NCBI GenBank assembly: GCA_946614685.1
Contig: CAMOHF010000003.1
Coordinates: 1 to 15,225 of the forward strand
From: an uncultured Clostridia bacterium
Lineage (GTDB): Bacteria; Bacillota; Clostridia; Lachnospirales; Lachnospiraceae
Direction: 5' to 3'
Length of the DNA stretch: 15,225 bases
Both the position numbers and the translations under genes were made by a program. Below the pieces are notes generated by a model. The model saw only the letters and a list, made by a program, of their open reading frames with translations. It was not told the DNA's origin and searched no databases. Shown in pieces: positions 1-7,600 of the stretch. Numbering within the stretch: position 1 is the stretch's first letter; each line of letters opens with the position of its first letter.

Positions 1-1320
1 CTTCAGCATCCAGTCGAGCTCGAACTTCGCCTCGTCCAAAACATCGGGGATCTTGTTGCCGCTCTCGGGGATACCGAGCTCGTCGTTGGTGTAATCGAAA
101 TCTGCGTAAGTAAGGAAGAGATCCGCAACCGTCTTCGCACCGGATACCACGTAACGTCCGTAGTCACCGGCATCATGCCAGCCGCCTGTCACATCCACCT
201 TCTTGCTCTCATCGCCGTATACGATAGCCTTATCCGTATGGCAGGCCGCGTGTCCGAACTCGCCTGCGATATCGGAGGATACCTCCACGCCGCAGCGCTG
301 CTTGTAAAGCATCAGTACAACATCCTTGTACATATCCTCATAGAGTCCGTCGCCGATGGAGAAATGATAGGAAGCACCCGAGGGCTTGGATACGATGTAG
401 TATTCGCCGGGTGTCTTAAAGTCCGTGAAGTCTGCGCGGCGCACATTGGAGGAAACCGCCTTGTCGTAGAATACGGGCTCGTACTCGCCGACATACACTG
501 TTTCATCCGTGGATGCGTCCACAATCTTAAACTTCGCATCCTCCGCATCCGTGGTGATCACCGTCTTCTTGTCGTCCGGTGCATAACCGATCTGGTTGAC
601 CTTCACCTTGTTGGGGATGGGGGTTGCCGTGATCTGCTCCGCATTGGAACTGTCGGTCACAAAGAGGGAGATATTGTCCACGATCACCTTGTGCTCGGGC
701 AGATCCTTGCTGTCATCTACCGCACCCATGTTAAATACGAAGCGGGGTGCCGGATCGGAATTGTCTTCCATGGTGAATTCCTTGGTGATGGTCTGCACAT
801 CGGGTCCGATCTTGATATGATCGCTGGCATACGCATGATAGTCACCGCCGTTAAGCTGCACGCGCCACTCGATGCTTCTCTCCACCGTACAGGAGATGTC
901 AAAGCTTATGGTGTAGACACAGCCCCTGGCCATGGTGAATCCGTCATAGTACATCTGGTTGCTGTGCTCTAAGGATCCGGTCTTCTTGATGTCCGCAACC
1001 AAGGCATCGTTCTCGCCGGCAATGGTAAAATCACCGCCGTTGATATAGGTGGAAAAACCGGTGATGTCATTATCATCGAAGGTAAGTCCCATCGCGTCGT
1101 CACCCTCGATCGTGGTGAACCGGTTGCTCTCTTCGATCACGACCTCCGTCGTACTCCAGTCGCCGTCATCCTCAACGGGAGTTGCCGCAACCGCCTCTGT
1201 CTCGCTTGCGTCGGAAGCTGTTGCTTTCTTCTCATCCTTGCCGTCCGCCTTGCCGCAGCCCGCCATGGAAAGCGCCATCGCGCCGGCTAAAACCAGACAT
1301 TGCCATCTCTTTCTTCTCAT
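1..1320 (-). CDS. Family 9 glycoside hydrolase (endoglucanase-type) lipoprotein, N-terminal 440 residues, cut by the left edge
   Basis: Predicted secreted, lipid-anchored beta-1,4-glucanase acting outside the cell on cellulose or related glucans. The start has a strong GGAGG site 6 bases upstream. Residues 1-22 form a lipoprotein signal (basic MRRKR start, hydrophobic core, lipobox SMAGC with Cys22). An acidic linker follows. Residues about 45-235 resemble a CBM4/9 carbohydrate-binding domain. From about 239 comes the Ig-like domain typical of GH9 enzymes, with VNQIGY (Asn242). The catalytic domain begins near 325 and shows the family signature GGWHDAGDYG at 380-388, whose Asp383 and Asp386 are the nucleophile-activating pair of the family. 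The catalytic acid Glu lies in the C-terminal part, outside the window. The ATG follows the hisA stop after one base and its ribosome site lies inside hisA, so the genes are probably co-transcribed and coupled. The lipid anchor suggests a surface enzyme, not a free or dockerin-borne one, though the C-terminus is unseen. Confidence 0.93.
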   Translation of the reverse strand, partial: MRRKRWQCLVLAGAMALSMAGCGKADGKDEKKATASDASETEAVAATPVEDDGDWSTTEVVIEESNRFTTIEGDDAMGLTFDDNDITGFSTYINGGDFTIAGENDALVADIKKTGSLEHSNQMYYDGFTMARGCVYTISFDISCTVERSIEWRVQLNGGDYHAYASDHIKIGPDVQTITKEFTMEDNSDPAPRFVFNMGAVDDSKDLPEHKVIVDNISLFVTDSSNAEQITATPIPNKVKVNQIGYAPDDKKTVITTDAEDAKFKIVDASTDETVYVGEYEPVFYDKAVSSNVRRADFTDFKTPGEYYIVSKPSGASYHFSIGDGLYEDMYKDVVLMLYKQRCGVEVSSDIAGEFGHAACHTDKAIVYGDESKKVDVTGGWHDAGDYGRYVVSGAKTVADLFLTYADFDYTNDELGIPESGNKIPDVLDEAKFELDWMLK

Positions 1321-1321
1321 G

Positions 1322-2101
1322 TTACTCCTCCTTTAGGAAACTAAGTACTTCATCTAAGTCGAGCGTTCCCCCGAACAGGGACAGAGCACTTCCGATGGTG
1401 ACATCGAGCCGTCCTCCTCCCGCATCGCGGATCACGCGCAAATCTTCCATACTGTGGACACCGCCCGCATAGGTGACGGGGATGCCGGTAAATGCACCGA
1501 GCAGCCGCACCAGTTCGGTGTCAATGCCTGCAGACTTTCCTTCCACGTCCACGCCGTGCACCAGAAACTCATCGCAGTATTCGGAAAGCCCGGACAGCGT
1601 CTCAAGGTTCACCTCGGTCTCGGTAAAGGTCTGCCAGCGGTCCGTAACGATGTAGTACTTCCCGTCCTTCTTCCTGCAGCTTAGGTCGAGGATCAGCCGC
1701 TTTCTGCCGACGGCCGCAACCATCGCCGCAAGACGCTCCATATCGACACGTCCCTCTCGAAAAACGTAGGACGTCACGATCACATGGGATGCGCCCATCC
1801 GGATGAATTCCGGCGCCGTCTCCGCCGTCACGCCTCCACCCACAGCCAGGCCGCCCGGGTAGGCCGAAAGCGCCTTCCTTGCTTCGTTAAGATCCGCCGA
1901 ATAGTAGGGACTGTCTAATGCGTTAAGCAAAATCACGTGTCCGCCCGGCAGATCCTTCTCCCGGTACAGGCTTCCGTAGTAGGAAGCATCCGCATCGGAT
2001 ACGAAGTTATCGGTGGCCGTATCGCCCGCATCGGACAGGCTTCCGCCGACGATCTGTTTTACTTTTCCGTTATGGATATCGATACAGGGTCGAAACCTCA
2101 A
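1322..2101 (-). CDS. hisA: HisA, eukaryotic (HIS6) type: ProFAR isomerase of histidine biosynthesis
   Basis: Cytoplasmic (beta/alpha)8 isomerase converting ProFAR to PRFAR, the fourth step of histidine synthesis. The protein of 259 residues starts FRPCIDIHNGKVKQIVGGSL, the pattern of yeast and plant HIS6, not of usual bacterial HisA. The two catalytic Asp positions appear as Asp8 (CIDIHNGK) and Asp139 (LILDLS). Phosphate-binding glycine motifs are VGGGV (87-91) and TIGSAL (235-240). The frame stays open to a TTG at 2137, but I chose the TTG at 2101: AAAGGAAG sits 7 bases before it, it places FRPCID right at the N-terminus as in relatives, and the TTG at 2137 abuts the -10 box and would lie upstream of the transcript. 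No other his gene is in the window. The 3' end carries the ribosome site of the GH9 gene. The family call is firm; the HIS6-type subclass rests on motif recognition. Confidence 0.92.
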   Translation of the reverse strand: MRFRPCIDIHNGKVKQIVGGSLSDAGDTATDNFVSDADASYYGSLYREKDLPGGHVILLNALDSPYYSADLNEARKALSAYPGGLAVGGGVTAETAPEFIRMGASHVIVTSYVFREGRVDMERLAAMVAAVGRKRLILDLSCRKKDGKYYIVTDRWQTFTETEVNLETLSGLSEYCDEFLVHGVDVEGKSAGIDTELVRLLGAFTGIPVTYAGGVHSMEDLRVIRDAGGGRLDVTIGSALSLFGGTLDLDEVLSFLKEE

Positions 2102-2137
2102 GTCAAGTCTTCCTTTCTTTACCGCAAAATCAGACAA

Positions 2138-2166
2138 ATTGTACCATAATTGACACCTTAATTCAA
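2138..2166 (-). promoter_or_regulatory. Predicted sigma-A promoter for hisA and the GH9 gene
   Basis: Read on the minus strand, the -35 TTGAAT (2161-2166) and -10 TACAAT (2138-2143) are 17 bp apart, and the -10 is preceded by TGG, an extended -10 element. Transcription would start near 2131, leaving a leader of about 30 bases to the TTG at 2101. The promoter overlaps the divergent promoter of the AAA gene. Confidence 0.68.
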
Positions 2167-2178
2167 TTCATATATACT
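2150..2178 (+). promoter_or_regulatory. Predicted strong sigma-A promoter for the AAA+ ATPase gene
   Basis: A consensus -35 TTGACA (2150-2155) is separated by exactly 17 bp from the -10 TATACT (2173-2178). The start site would fall near 2185, giving a leader of about 44 bases before the ATG at 2229. The -35 of the opposing hisA promoter (2161-2166) lies within this spacer. Confidence 0.72.
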
Positions 2179-2228
2179 TACGAAGTATGGGTCTTTAAGC
2201 AACTTCAATGGGGAAAGGAGTCATCAAA

Positions 2229-3731
2229 ATGAACATGTCACTCAGTCAAAGCATCAATGACTGCTATATGTACGGCGAGATTATACAGCAGCAGGGATTT
2301 GCGCCGAAGTCCAACATCACCATGCGGGAGATGATCCGTTTCGATCTCCTCCAGTTTCTGGTGTATCTCTTAGATACGGGTGACGGAAATATGTACCCCG
2401 AGATTTCCTTTATCCAGCGCTATCTCATGCAGTATTTCACCCAGAGTTCCATCATGAAATTCAAGTACGAGCGTACTGCGGACGCGAAGTTCAGCACCAC
2501 GGTACCCCGTTCTTTCACTTATTTTGCGCAGGCGGATCTCTCCGGAAAGTCCGCATACACCACCAAAGGCTTCTCCAAGTCGAGAAACCTCTACAACCTC
2601 TACTGCGAGATCGGCCAGGAGTTCATCTCCTGCGACAGCGGAATCACCGAGGAAGAGTTAAAGAAGCTCACGGAGTACACCGGAGTCATCGAAGAGTACT
2701 TGAGAAAGCACAAGCTCTTTGAGCCCGGCAACGGCCCCATCCCCGGAAGCGGCAAGAACATCGCGCCCGGAACTCCCGCAGGCAAAAAAGAAGAAGATAA
2801 GAAGCCCGGCAGCACCGCCACAGCAGGCAAGAACATCGTCGGCACCACGGCGGACGACGCGAAGGCTGCCATGGAAGCCATGAAGGGCACCCTGAACAAG
2901 AACGAGGTTCCCGAAGAAGAGATCACCCTCGAAGAGGTGATGGCAGAGTTAAATGCACTGACCGGTTTGGACGAGGTGAAGAAGGACATCAAGAGCCTGA
3001 TCAACCTCTTAAAGGTGAAGAAGCTCCGCGAAGAGCGCGATATGAAACAGCCTTCCATCTCCCTCCACATGGTATTCTCCGGCAATCCCGGTACCGGCAA
3101 GACCACAGTCGCAAGACTCCTCGCGAAGATCTACCGCTGCCTCGGCGTACTCCCCTCGGGACAGCTCGTGGAAGTAGACCGCTCGGGACTTGTGGAAGGA
3201 TATGTGGGACAGACCGCGATCAAGACCAAGGAGGTCGTGGAAAGCGCTCTAGGCGGCGTCCTCTTTATCGATGAGGCCTACACGCTTACCTCCGGCAAGG
3301 ACGGCAAGGACTTCGGACAGGAAGCCGTGGATACACTCCTCAAGCTGATGGAGGACAACCGCGACAACCTGATCGTCATCGTGGCCGGCTACACCGAACT
3401 GATGCAGGAGTTCGTGGACAGCAACCCCGGTCTTCGCTCACGTTTCAACAAGTACATTTTCTTCGAGGATTACACCGGAGACCAGCTCTTCGATATCTTC
3501 ATGAATATGTGTAAGAAGCAGGAATACATGCCCAACGATGCGGGCAAGAAGTACGTGAAGGAGTACTTAGACAACAAAGCTTCCCATCACGACGAGAATT
3601 TTGCGAACGCCCGCGAGGTGCGAAACTACCTCGAGCGCTCCATCTCCCGCCAGGCAAGCCGCATTGTCACCCTAAAGAATGTATCCGATACGCAATTAAA
3701 AACCCTGACCAAGGCAGACCTTACGGAATAG
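2229..3731 (+). CDS. CbxX/CfxQ (SpoVK-like) AAA+ ATPase with an N-terminal helical domain
   Basis: A 500-residue, probably cytosolic AAA+ ATPase of the CbxX/CfxQ family, which includes Rubisco activase CbbX, sporulation SpoVK and type VII secretion EccA. The ATPase domain covers about 235-500: Walker [10 protein letters not shown] at 285-293, Walker B LFIDEAYT at 345-352 (Asp348, Glu349), and the NPGLRSRF arginine-finger segment at 399-406. Residues 1-165 form a separate, mostly helical domain with two similar acidic segments (around 48-66 and 135-160) that recall TerB-like domains; that likeness is tentative. A Gly/Pro/Lys-rich flexible linker spans about 167-210. I chose the ATG at 2229 because GGGAAAGGAG lies 8 bases before it; an in-frame ATG at 2208 lacks a ribosome site and overlaps that element. 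It is the only plus-strand gene and stands alone. Substrate and partner are not evident: no Rubisco, secretion or sporulation genes are nearby. Confidence 0.85.
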   Translation: MNMSLSQSINDCYMYGEIIQQQGFAPKSNITMREMIRFDLLQFLVYLLDTGDGNMYPEISFIQRYLMQYFTQSSIMKFKYERTADAKFSTTVPRSFTYFAQADLSGKSAYTTKGFSKSRNLYNLYCEIGQEFISCDSGITEEELKKLTEYTGVIEEYLRKHKLFEPGNGPIPGSGKNIAPGTPAGKKEEDKKPGSTATAGKNIVGTTADDAKAAMEAMKGTLNKNEVPEEEITLEEVMAELNALTGLDEVKKDIKSLINLLKVKKLREERDMKQPSISLHMVFSGNPGTGKTTVARLLAKIYRCLGVLPSGQLVEVDRSGLVEGYVGQTAIKTKEVVESALGGVLFIDEAYTLTSGKDGKDFGQEAVDTLLKLMEDNRDNLIVIVAGYTELMQEFVDSNPGLRSRFNKYIFFEDYTGDQLFDIFMNMCKKQEYMPNDAGKKYVKEYLDNKASHHDENFANAREVRNYLERSISRQASRIVTLKNVSDTQLKTLTKADLTE

Positions 3732-3743
3732 CCAAAATCAGGG

Positions 3744-5570
3744 TCATAAGGAAAACGGATTTCCTTTTCGATTGAAATTCGTATTATAGAAAGGGTCACC
3801 TCTTTGCACCACTGCTGTCCACAGCACGTCGAAGAGGTCCTTTTCTTTTTTGCGCTGTTTTAAAAGCTCGTCGGCGCTCTTTTCTCTGTCCTCTCCTCTC
3901 GGTGTGCCCTTGTGCAGATACCAGCCCGCATCGGCCGCGCAGGTGATTAGCATCCCCTGTTCTCCGGCCCTGAGGCAAAAGTCGATATCGGAGTACTCCG
4001 TGGTAAATTTCTCGGAGAATCCGCCAAGCCTTGCAAATGCTTCGCGCTTGATCATCATACACGCGCAGGAAACCGCACTGTAATTGCCGTTGCTTAAGTT
4101 GTGCATCCGGTAGCCGAACTCTCCTCGGCGGATCCCCTTATAAAGATGCGTGTAGGAATCGCCCACACCGACGGCCACGCCCTCGCTTGCGATCACCTCG
4201 CGGTCGTTATAGAGCGTCGCACCCACGATGGATACCTCCGGGCGCATGCAGTTGCCGAGCATCTCCCCGATGGCTGTAGGGGTAAGGATCTCCACGTTCG
4301 GATCGAGGAACAGCAGATAGTCCCCCTTCGCATAGGAGACGCCGAAATTTCGCACACCCGAGATCTCGTTGTGGCCGATAAAATCCACCACCCGCATATT
4401 CTTTCGGATGCGTTCTAACTTGTGATAGAGCACCGAAAGCTCCGGGTCGTCGCCCGGATCTACCAGGACGATCTCAAAGTTGCTGTACCGTGCAAATTCA
4501 TAGAGGGGACGGACACATTTTCTGATGAGTGAAATGTTCCCGCCGCCGGGTATGATAACGGAAACCAAAGGATTGCCCGGCGTGTCGTAGTTACACTTGT
4601 AACTGCCCCAGGCTGTGCCGTACTCGACCGTCGCCATCATCCGCTCTCTCGCAAGATGTGCGGCCAGGGCCTTCCTGCCCACCTCGCGCTGGTACTCCCT
4701 CTTGTGCTCGTCCACCACCGAGGATACACCGTTGATCCTCCAGTGATAGAGCACCCGCGGCACATGCCGGATGCTTTTGGTCTTCTCGATCACACGCAGG
4801 ATGAAGTCATAATCCTCCGCGCCGTCAAACTCCGAGTGAAAGCCGCCCACGGCATCCGCCAAAGACCGCTTCACCAGAAGAAAATTGTTGATATAGTTGT
4901 AGCTTCGGATCAAATCAATGGAAAAATCCGGTTTAAACAGCGGATCCTGATAGCGCCTGCCGTCCTCCGTCATCTTGTCCTCATCGGAGTAAAGCACGTC
5001 ATAGTGCTCCTCCTGCAAAGCGCTTACCATACAGTAGAGCGCATCGGGAGTTAAGACGTCGTCGTGATCCAAAAGGGCGATGTACTCTCCCTCGCTCTCC
5101 TTCATCGCCACGTTGGTGTTCCCGGAGATGCCCATATTTTTCCCCATCAGATGGTAGTGGATGCGCTTGTCCCTGTCCTTGTAACCGAGGATGATGCGCT
5201 CCGCCTCTCCCACGTAGATGGCATCCTCCACCGCATCATTTGCGCGGCTTCCGTCCACCAGCTGCAGTTCCCAGTTGGAGTAGGTCTGCGCCAGAACCGA
5301 CTCAATCATATCGCGCAGATAGATCTCCGGCGTCATATAGACCGGAACCAGGATGCTGATCTTCGGCTCGTAGGCAAATTTCTTCTTCCGCTGCTCCGCG
5401 AGGACATCTTCCCCGGCCTCGTGCCTTTCGCGAAACCAGTCGTCGTACGCGGCGCCGATGCTGTTCATACGATAGCGGACTTTGGACATGATATCATTTA
5501 GGCCACCCGATTTCATGTACCGGATGCCCCGCTTCACTCTCTCTGCACTTTCCTTCAAAAAGTCTGCCAT
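3744..5570 (-). CDS. Two-domain GT2-family glycosyltransferase, first domain intact
   Basis: A 608-residue soluble protein with two successive GT-A glycosyltransferase halves, expected to transfer sugars from nucleotide-sugars to a cell-surface polysaccharide or glycolipid at the inner membrane face. The first half starts at ISILVPVYMT (71-80), carries the metal-binding LLDHDD (166-171), a YSDED segment (194-198) and the acidic GAEDYDF (250-256), followed by YHW (275-277). The second half starts at PLVSVIIPGG (334-343), has YLLFLDPNVE where relatives have NNDV, so the last Asp of the metal motif is Asn425, and ends with DIDFCLRAGEQG (528-539). No transmembrane segment is visible. AAGGAAG precedes the ATG by 5 bases, and 17 bases separate it from the upstream glycosyltransferase gene. 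It is the last gene of the ddl-trk-glycosyltransferase unit. Its end lies 12 bases from the convergent AAA gene. The sugar specificity cannot be read from the sequence. Confidence 0.88.
   Translation of the reverse strand: MADFLKESAERVKRGIRYMKSGGLNDIMSKVRYRMNSIGAAYDDWFRERHEAGEDVLAEQRKKKFAYEPKISILVPVYMTPEIYLRDMIESVLAQTYSNWELQLVDGSRANDAVEDAIYVGEAERIILGYKDRDKRIHYHLMGKNMGISGNTNVAMKESEGEYIALLDHDDVLTPDALYCMVSALQEEHYDVLYSDEDKMTEDGRRYQDPLFKPDFSIDLIRSYNYINNFLLVKRSLADAVGGFHSEFDGAEDYDFILRVIEKTKSIRHVPRVLYHWRINGVSSVVDEHKREYQREVGRKALAAHLARERMMATVEYGTAWGSYKCNYDTPGNPLVSVIIPGGGNISLIRKCVRPLYEFARYSNFEIVLVDPGDDPELSVLYHKLERIRKNMRVVDFIGHNEISGVRNFGVSYAKGDYLLFLDPNVEILTPTAIGEMLGNCMRPEVSIVGATLYNDREVIASEGVAVGVGDSYTHLYKGIRRGEFGYRMHNLSNGNYSAVSCACMMIKREAFARLGGFSEKFTTEYSDIDFCLRAGEQGMLITCAADAGWYLHKGTPRGEDREKSADELLKQRKKEKDLFDVLWTAVVQRGDPFYNTNFNRKGNPFSL
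3748..3769. terminator. Weak hairpin at the convergent gene ends
   Basis: AAGGAAA (3748-3754) and TTTCCTT (3760-3766) form a 7-bp stem with a 5-base loop, followed by TT only. It lies just after the AAA gene stop and inside the last codons of the convergent glycosyltransferase. The stem is AT-rich with no proper T-run, so it may be a poor bidirectional terminator or simply coding sequence. Confidence 0.25.
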
Positions 5571-5587
5571 CGCGTCTTCCTTATCGT

Positions 5588-7594
5588 CTATTGTCTCAAA
5601 GAACCGTCAAACCGGAGCACCGTCCGGTTGGGATTATAGTAGGGATCTCCCGCCAGCAGTTCCTTGCGCCACCGCTCGCTGAAATACTCGATCTCGTCGA
5701 AGAAGCGATCCTGCTTCTCCGGCGTATCCTCCTCACCGCGGGACTTGGACTCGTAGTGATAGAGGGTGGCTTCCGCCACGTAGAGGATCTTGAAGCCGTT
5801 CGCACGGATCTTCAGACACAGATCCGCGTCGTTAAATGCAACCGCAAGTCCCTCTTCGAATCCGCCCGCCTGGCGAAAGACCGACTTGCGCATCATCATA
5901 CATGCCGCGGTCACGGCGCTTTGCTCCTTGGTGATTCCCGTGTAGGACTTCCGGAGCTCCTCGGTTTCCTCCATGCCGTGATAGAGGTGGCCGGCAATCC
6001 CGCCGAGTCTTAAGGTGATCCCCACATGCTGCAGCGTGCCGTCTTCATAGTAAAGCCTTGCACCCACCGCGCCGATCTCGGGGCGGCGCGCATGCGCATA
6101 CATTTCCCGGATACTGTCGGGATTGATGAATTTGACGTCGTTGTTCAAAAAGAGCAGGTACTCTCCGCTCGCCTCGGAGACCCCGAGGTTGTTGATGGCA
6201 GAGAAATTAAATTCTCCCCGGTAGGTCACAATCTTAACGGAGATGTCCTTTCTTGCCCGAAGCTTCTCATAGCAGGCAAAGGTCTCCTCTTCGGTGCTGT
6301 TGTTCTCCACAATGATGAACTCAAGATTCTTGTAGGACTGCTCCGCCGCCGAATCGATCGCAGTCATAAGGTCCTCGCTGTGGTCCTTGTTCGGGATGAT
6401 CACCGATACAAGCGGTTCGTCCGTCACACGGGGAAGCGGCGGATAGACGTAAGCGGTATCGGTGACGATCTCCTCGTCTCCCGCGCAGACACTGTAGACA
6501 GGCAGCGCCACGTGCGCGATCCTGCCTGCGCGCTCCTCCACCCCTGCGATAAACTCGGGGGATGTGGGATCGAGGCCCGCAAATGCGTCGTCCTCGGGCA
6601 GTTCCATGATCATCTCGGTAAGCAGTTCCTTCTTCACCACCGTCATGCGGCGGATGTAGTTGTAGCGTTTCTGATACTCCGGGCTGTAATCCGGCTTTAA
6701 GATCGGATTGGAAAAATCCACCTTGCCCTCTCCGTGCGGCGTATAGGTATCCTCATCCGTATAGACCGCATCCGGTCGCTCGCCACCCTCCAGGATGGCG
6801 GAGGAAAGTCTTGCGACAGCCGTCTCATGCAGGATGTCCCTGCAGCGTCCGAAGAGGATGTAGTCCTCATGGATGGAAGAAAGCTCCTTTTTAAGTGCAC
6901 GTTTGCTTCCGGACAGATTCACCCTGCACAGTTTGTAGTCCTTTAAGAAATTCATCCGAAGGCTTCTCACAAAGGGATACTTTACGATCTGCTCCTTCGT
7001 CGCGCCCTCGGGCAGATCCGTGAGGATCACGCCGAAGGACGGCCGCATGGCGTAAAGGTGCTCGTCCATCTTGGCAATCTCCTGCCTGAGGGTGACATGG
7101 TCCGCCAAGTGCTTCTTTCTCCAATGGTTGTAGCCCCTGTCTCTTCCCTCCTTGCCGACGATCTTTTCCCTGATCCGGTAGAGGGTGTCCGACAGTCCGT
7201 AGTTTTTCGTATTGTAGATCAGCCTGTAGCGATAGAAATTGATCTTTCGCATCAGTGGATTCGTGCTTCTGCCCCGCATCCCACGGAAGCGAAACTCTCT
7301 CCTGCCCTCAGGCGCATCGAGACGAAGCAGCAGCATCATGCTTGTATCCTTCGTCCGTACGGTGAAACCGACTTTATCCTTTGAAAAATCAAAGCCGAGA
7401 CCATCAAAGCAACCGGCCAGGTCCGGCCGGGTCTCCCAGATGATCTCCGCTTTTTCGATACGTTCTTTTGTGGATGCCACACGAAGAACAACCTTGCAGT
7501 CGCCCTTGGTGAGGATGTAGCCCCGCGCTACCAGTGTGCGGCCTTCTTTGGCCACGCTCTCGAGGCAGGCCTTGGGTTTGGACTCATAACTCAT
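5588..7594 (-). CDS. Two-domain GT2-family glycosyltransferase, second domain intact, with an N-terminal beta-rich domain
   Basis: A 668-residue protein related to its downstream neighbour, probably acting in the same cell-surface glycan pathway. Residues 1-105 are beta-rich and may form a sandwich domain. The first GT-like half (about 186-375) retains YTDED (278-282) and LKPDYSPEYQKRYNYI (299-314), matching segments of the neighbour, but the metal-binding DHDD is replaced by DYILFGR (244-250) and the distal acidic motif is absent, so it looks inactive. The second half begins PLVSVIIPNKD (394-404) and is complete: VENNS (429-433), LLFLNNDV (480-487), FNDADLCLKIRANGF (587-601) and YHYESKSRG (612-620). 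The ATG lies 6 bases after the trkH stop, and no strong ribosome site is seen, which suggests translational coupling. Product and acceptor are unknown. Confidence 0.87.
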   Translation of the reverse strand: MSYESKPKACLESVAKEGRTLVARGYILTKGDCKVVLRVASTKERIEKAEIIWETRPDLAGCFDGLGFDFSKDKVGFTVRTKDTSMMLLLRLDAPEGRREFRFRGMRGRSTNPLMRKINFYRYRLIYNTKNYGLSDTLYRIREKIVGKEGRDRGYNHWRKKHLADHVTLRQEIAKMDEHLYAMRPSFGVILTDLPEGATKEQIVKYPFVRSLRMNFLKDYKLCRVNLSGSKRALKKELSSIHEDYILFGRCRDILHETAVARLSSAILEGGERPDAVYTDEDTYTPHGEGKVDFSNPILKPDYSPEYQKRYNYIRRMTVVKKELLTEMIMELPEDDAFAGLDPTSPEFIAGVEERAGRIAHVALPVYSVCAGDEEIVTDTAYVYPPLPRVTDEPLVSVIIPNKDHSEDLMTAIDSAAEQSYKNLEFIIVENNSTEEETFACYEKLRARKDISVKIVTYRGEFNFSAINNLGVSEASGEYLLFLNNDVKFINPDSIREMYAHARRPEIGAVGARLYYEDGTLQHVGITLRLGGIAGHLYHGMEETEELRKSYTGITKEQSAVTAACMMMRKSVFRQAGGFEEGLAVAFNDADLCLKIRANGFKILYVAEATLYHYESKSRGEEDTPEKQDRFFDEIEYFSERWRKELLAGDPYYNPNRTVLRFDGSLRQ

Positions 7595-7600
7595 AGATTC

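Noticed and set aside
175..972. Long open frame on the plus strand opposite the GH9 gene
   Set aside because: It is an antisense shadow: the minus strand encodes a clear lipoprotein with GH9 motifs through the same bases, and the plus-strand translation has no recognisable domain.
2099..2137. TTG at 2137 as the hisA start, giving a 271-residue protein
   Set aside because: It abuts the predicted -10 box, has no ribosome site, and adds 12 residues before the conserved FRPCID start; the TTG at 2101 has AAAGGAAG at good spacing.
2208..2228. ATG at 2208 as the AAA ATPase start
   Set aside because: No ribosome site precedes it, and the strong GGGAAAGGAG falls within its first codons, serving the ATG at 2229.
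2229..3731. Rubisco activase (CbbX) role for the AAA ATPase
   Set aside because: Only the ATPase family matches; no Rubisco genes are near, and the N-terminal domain and linker differ from CbbX.
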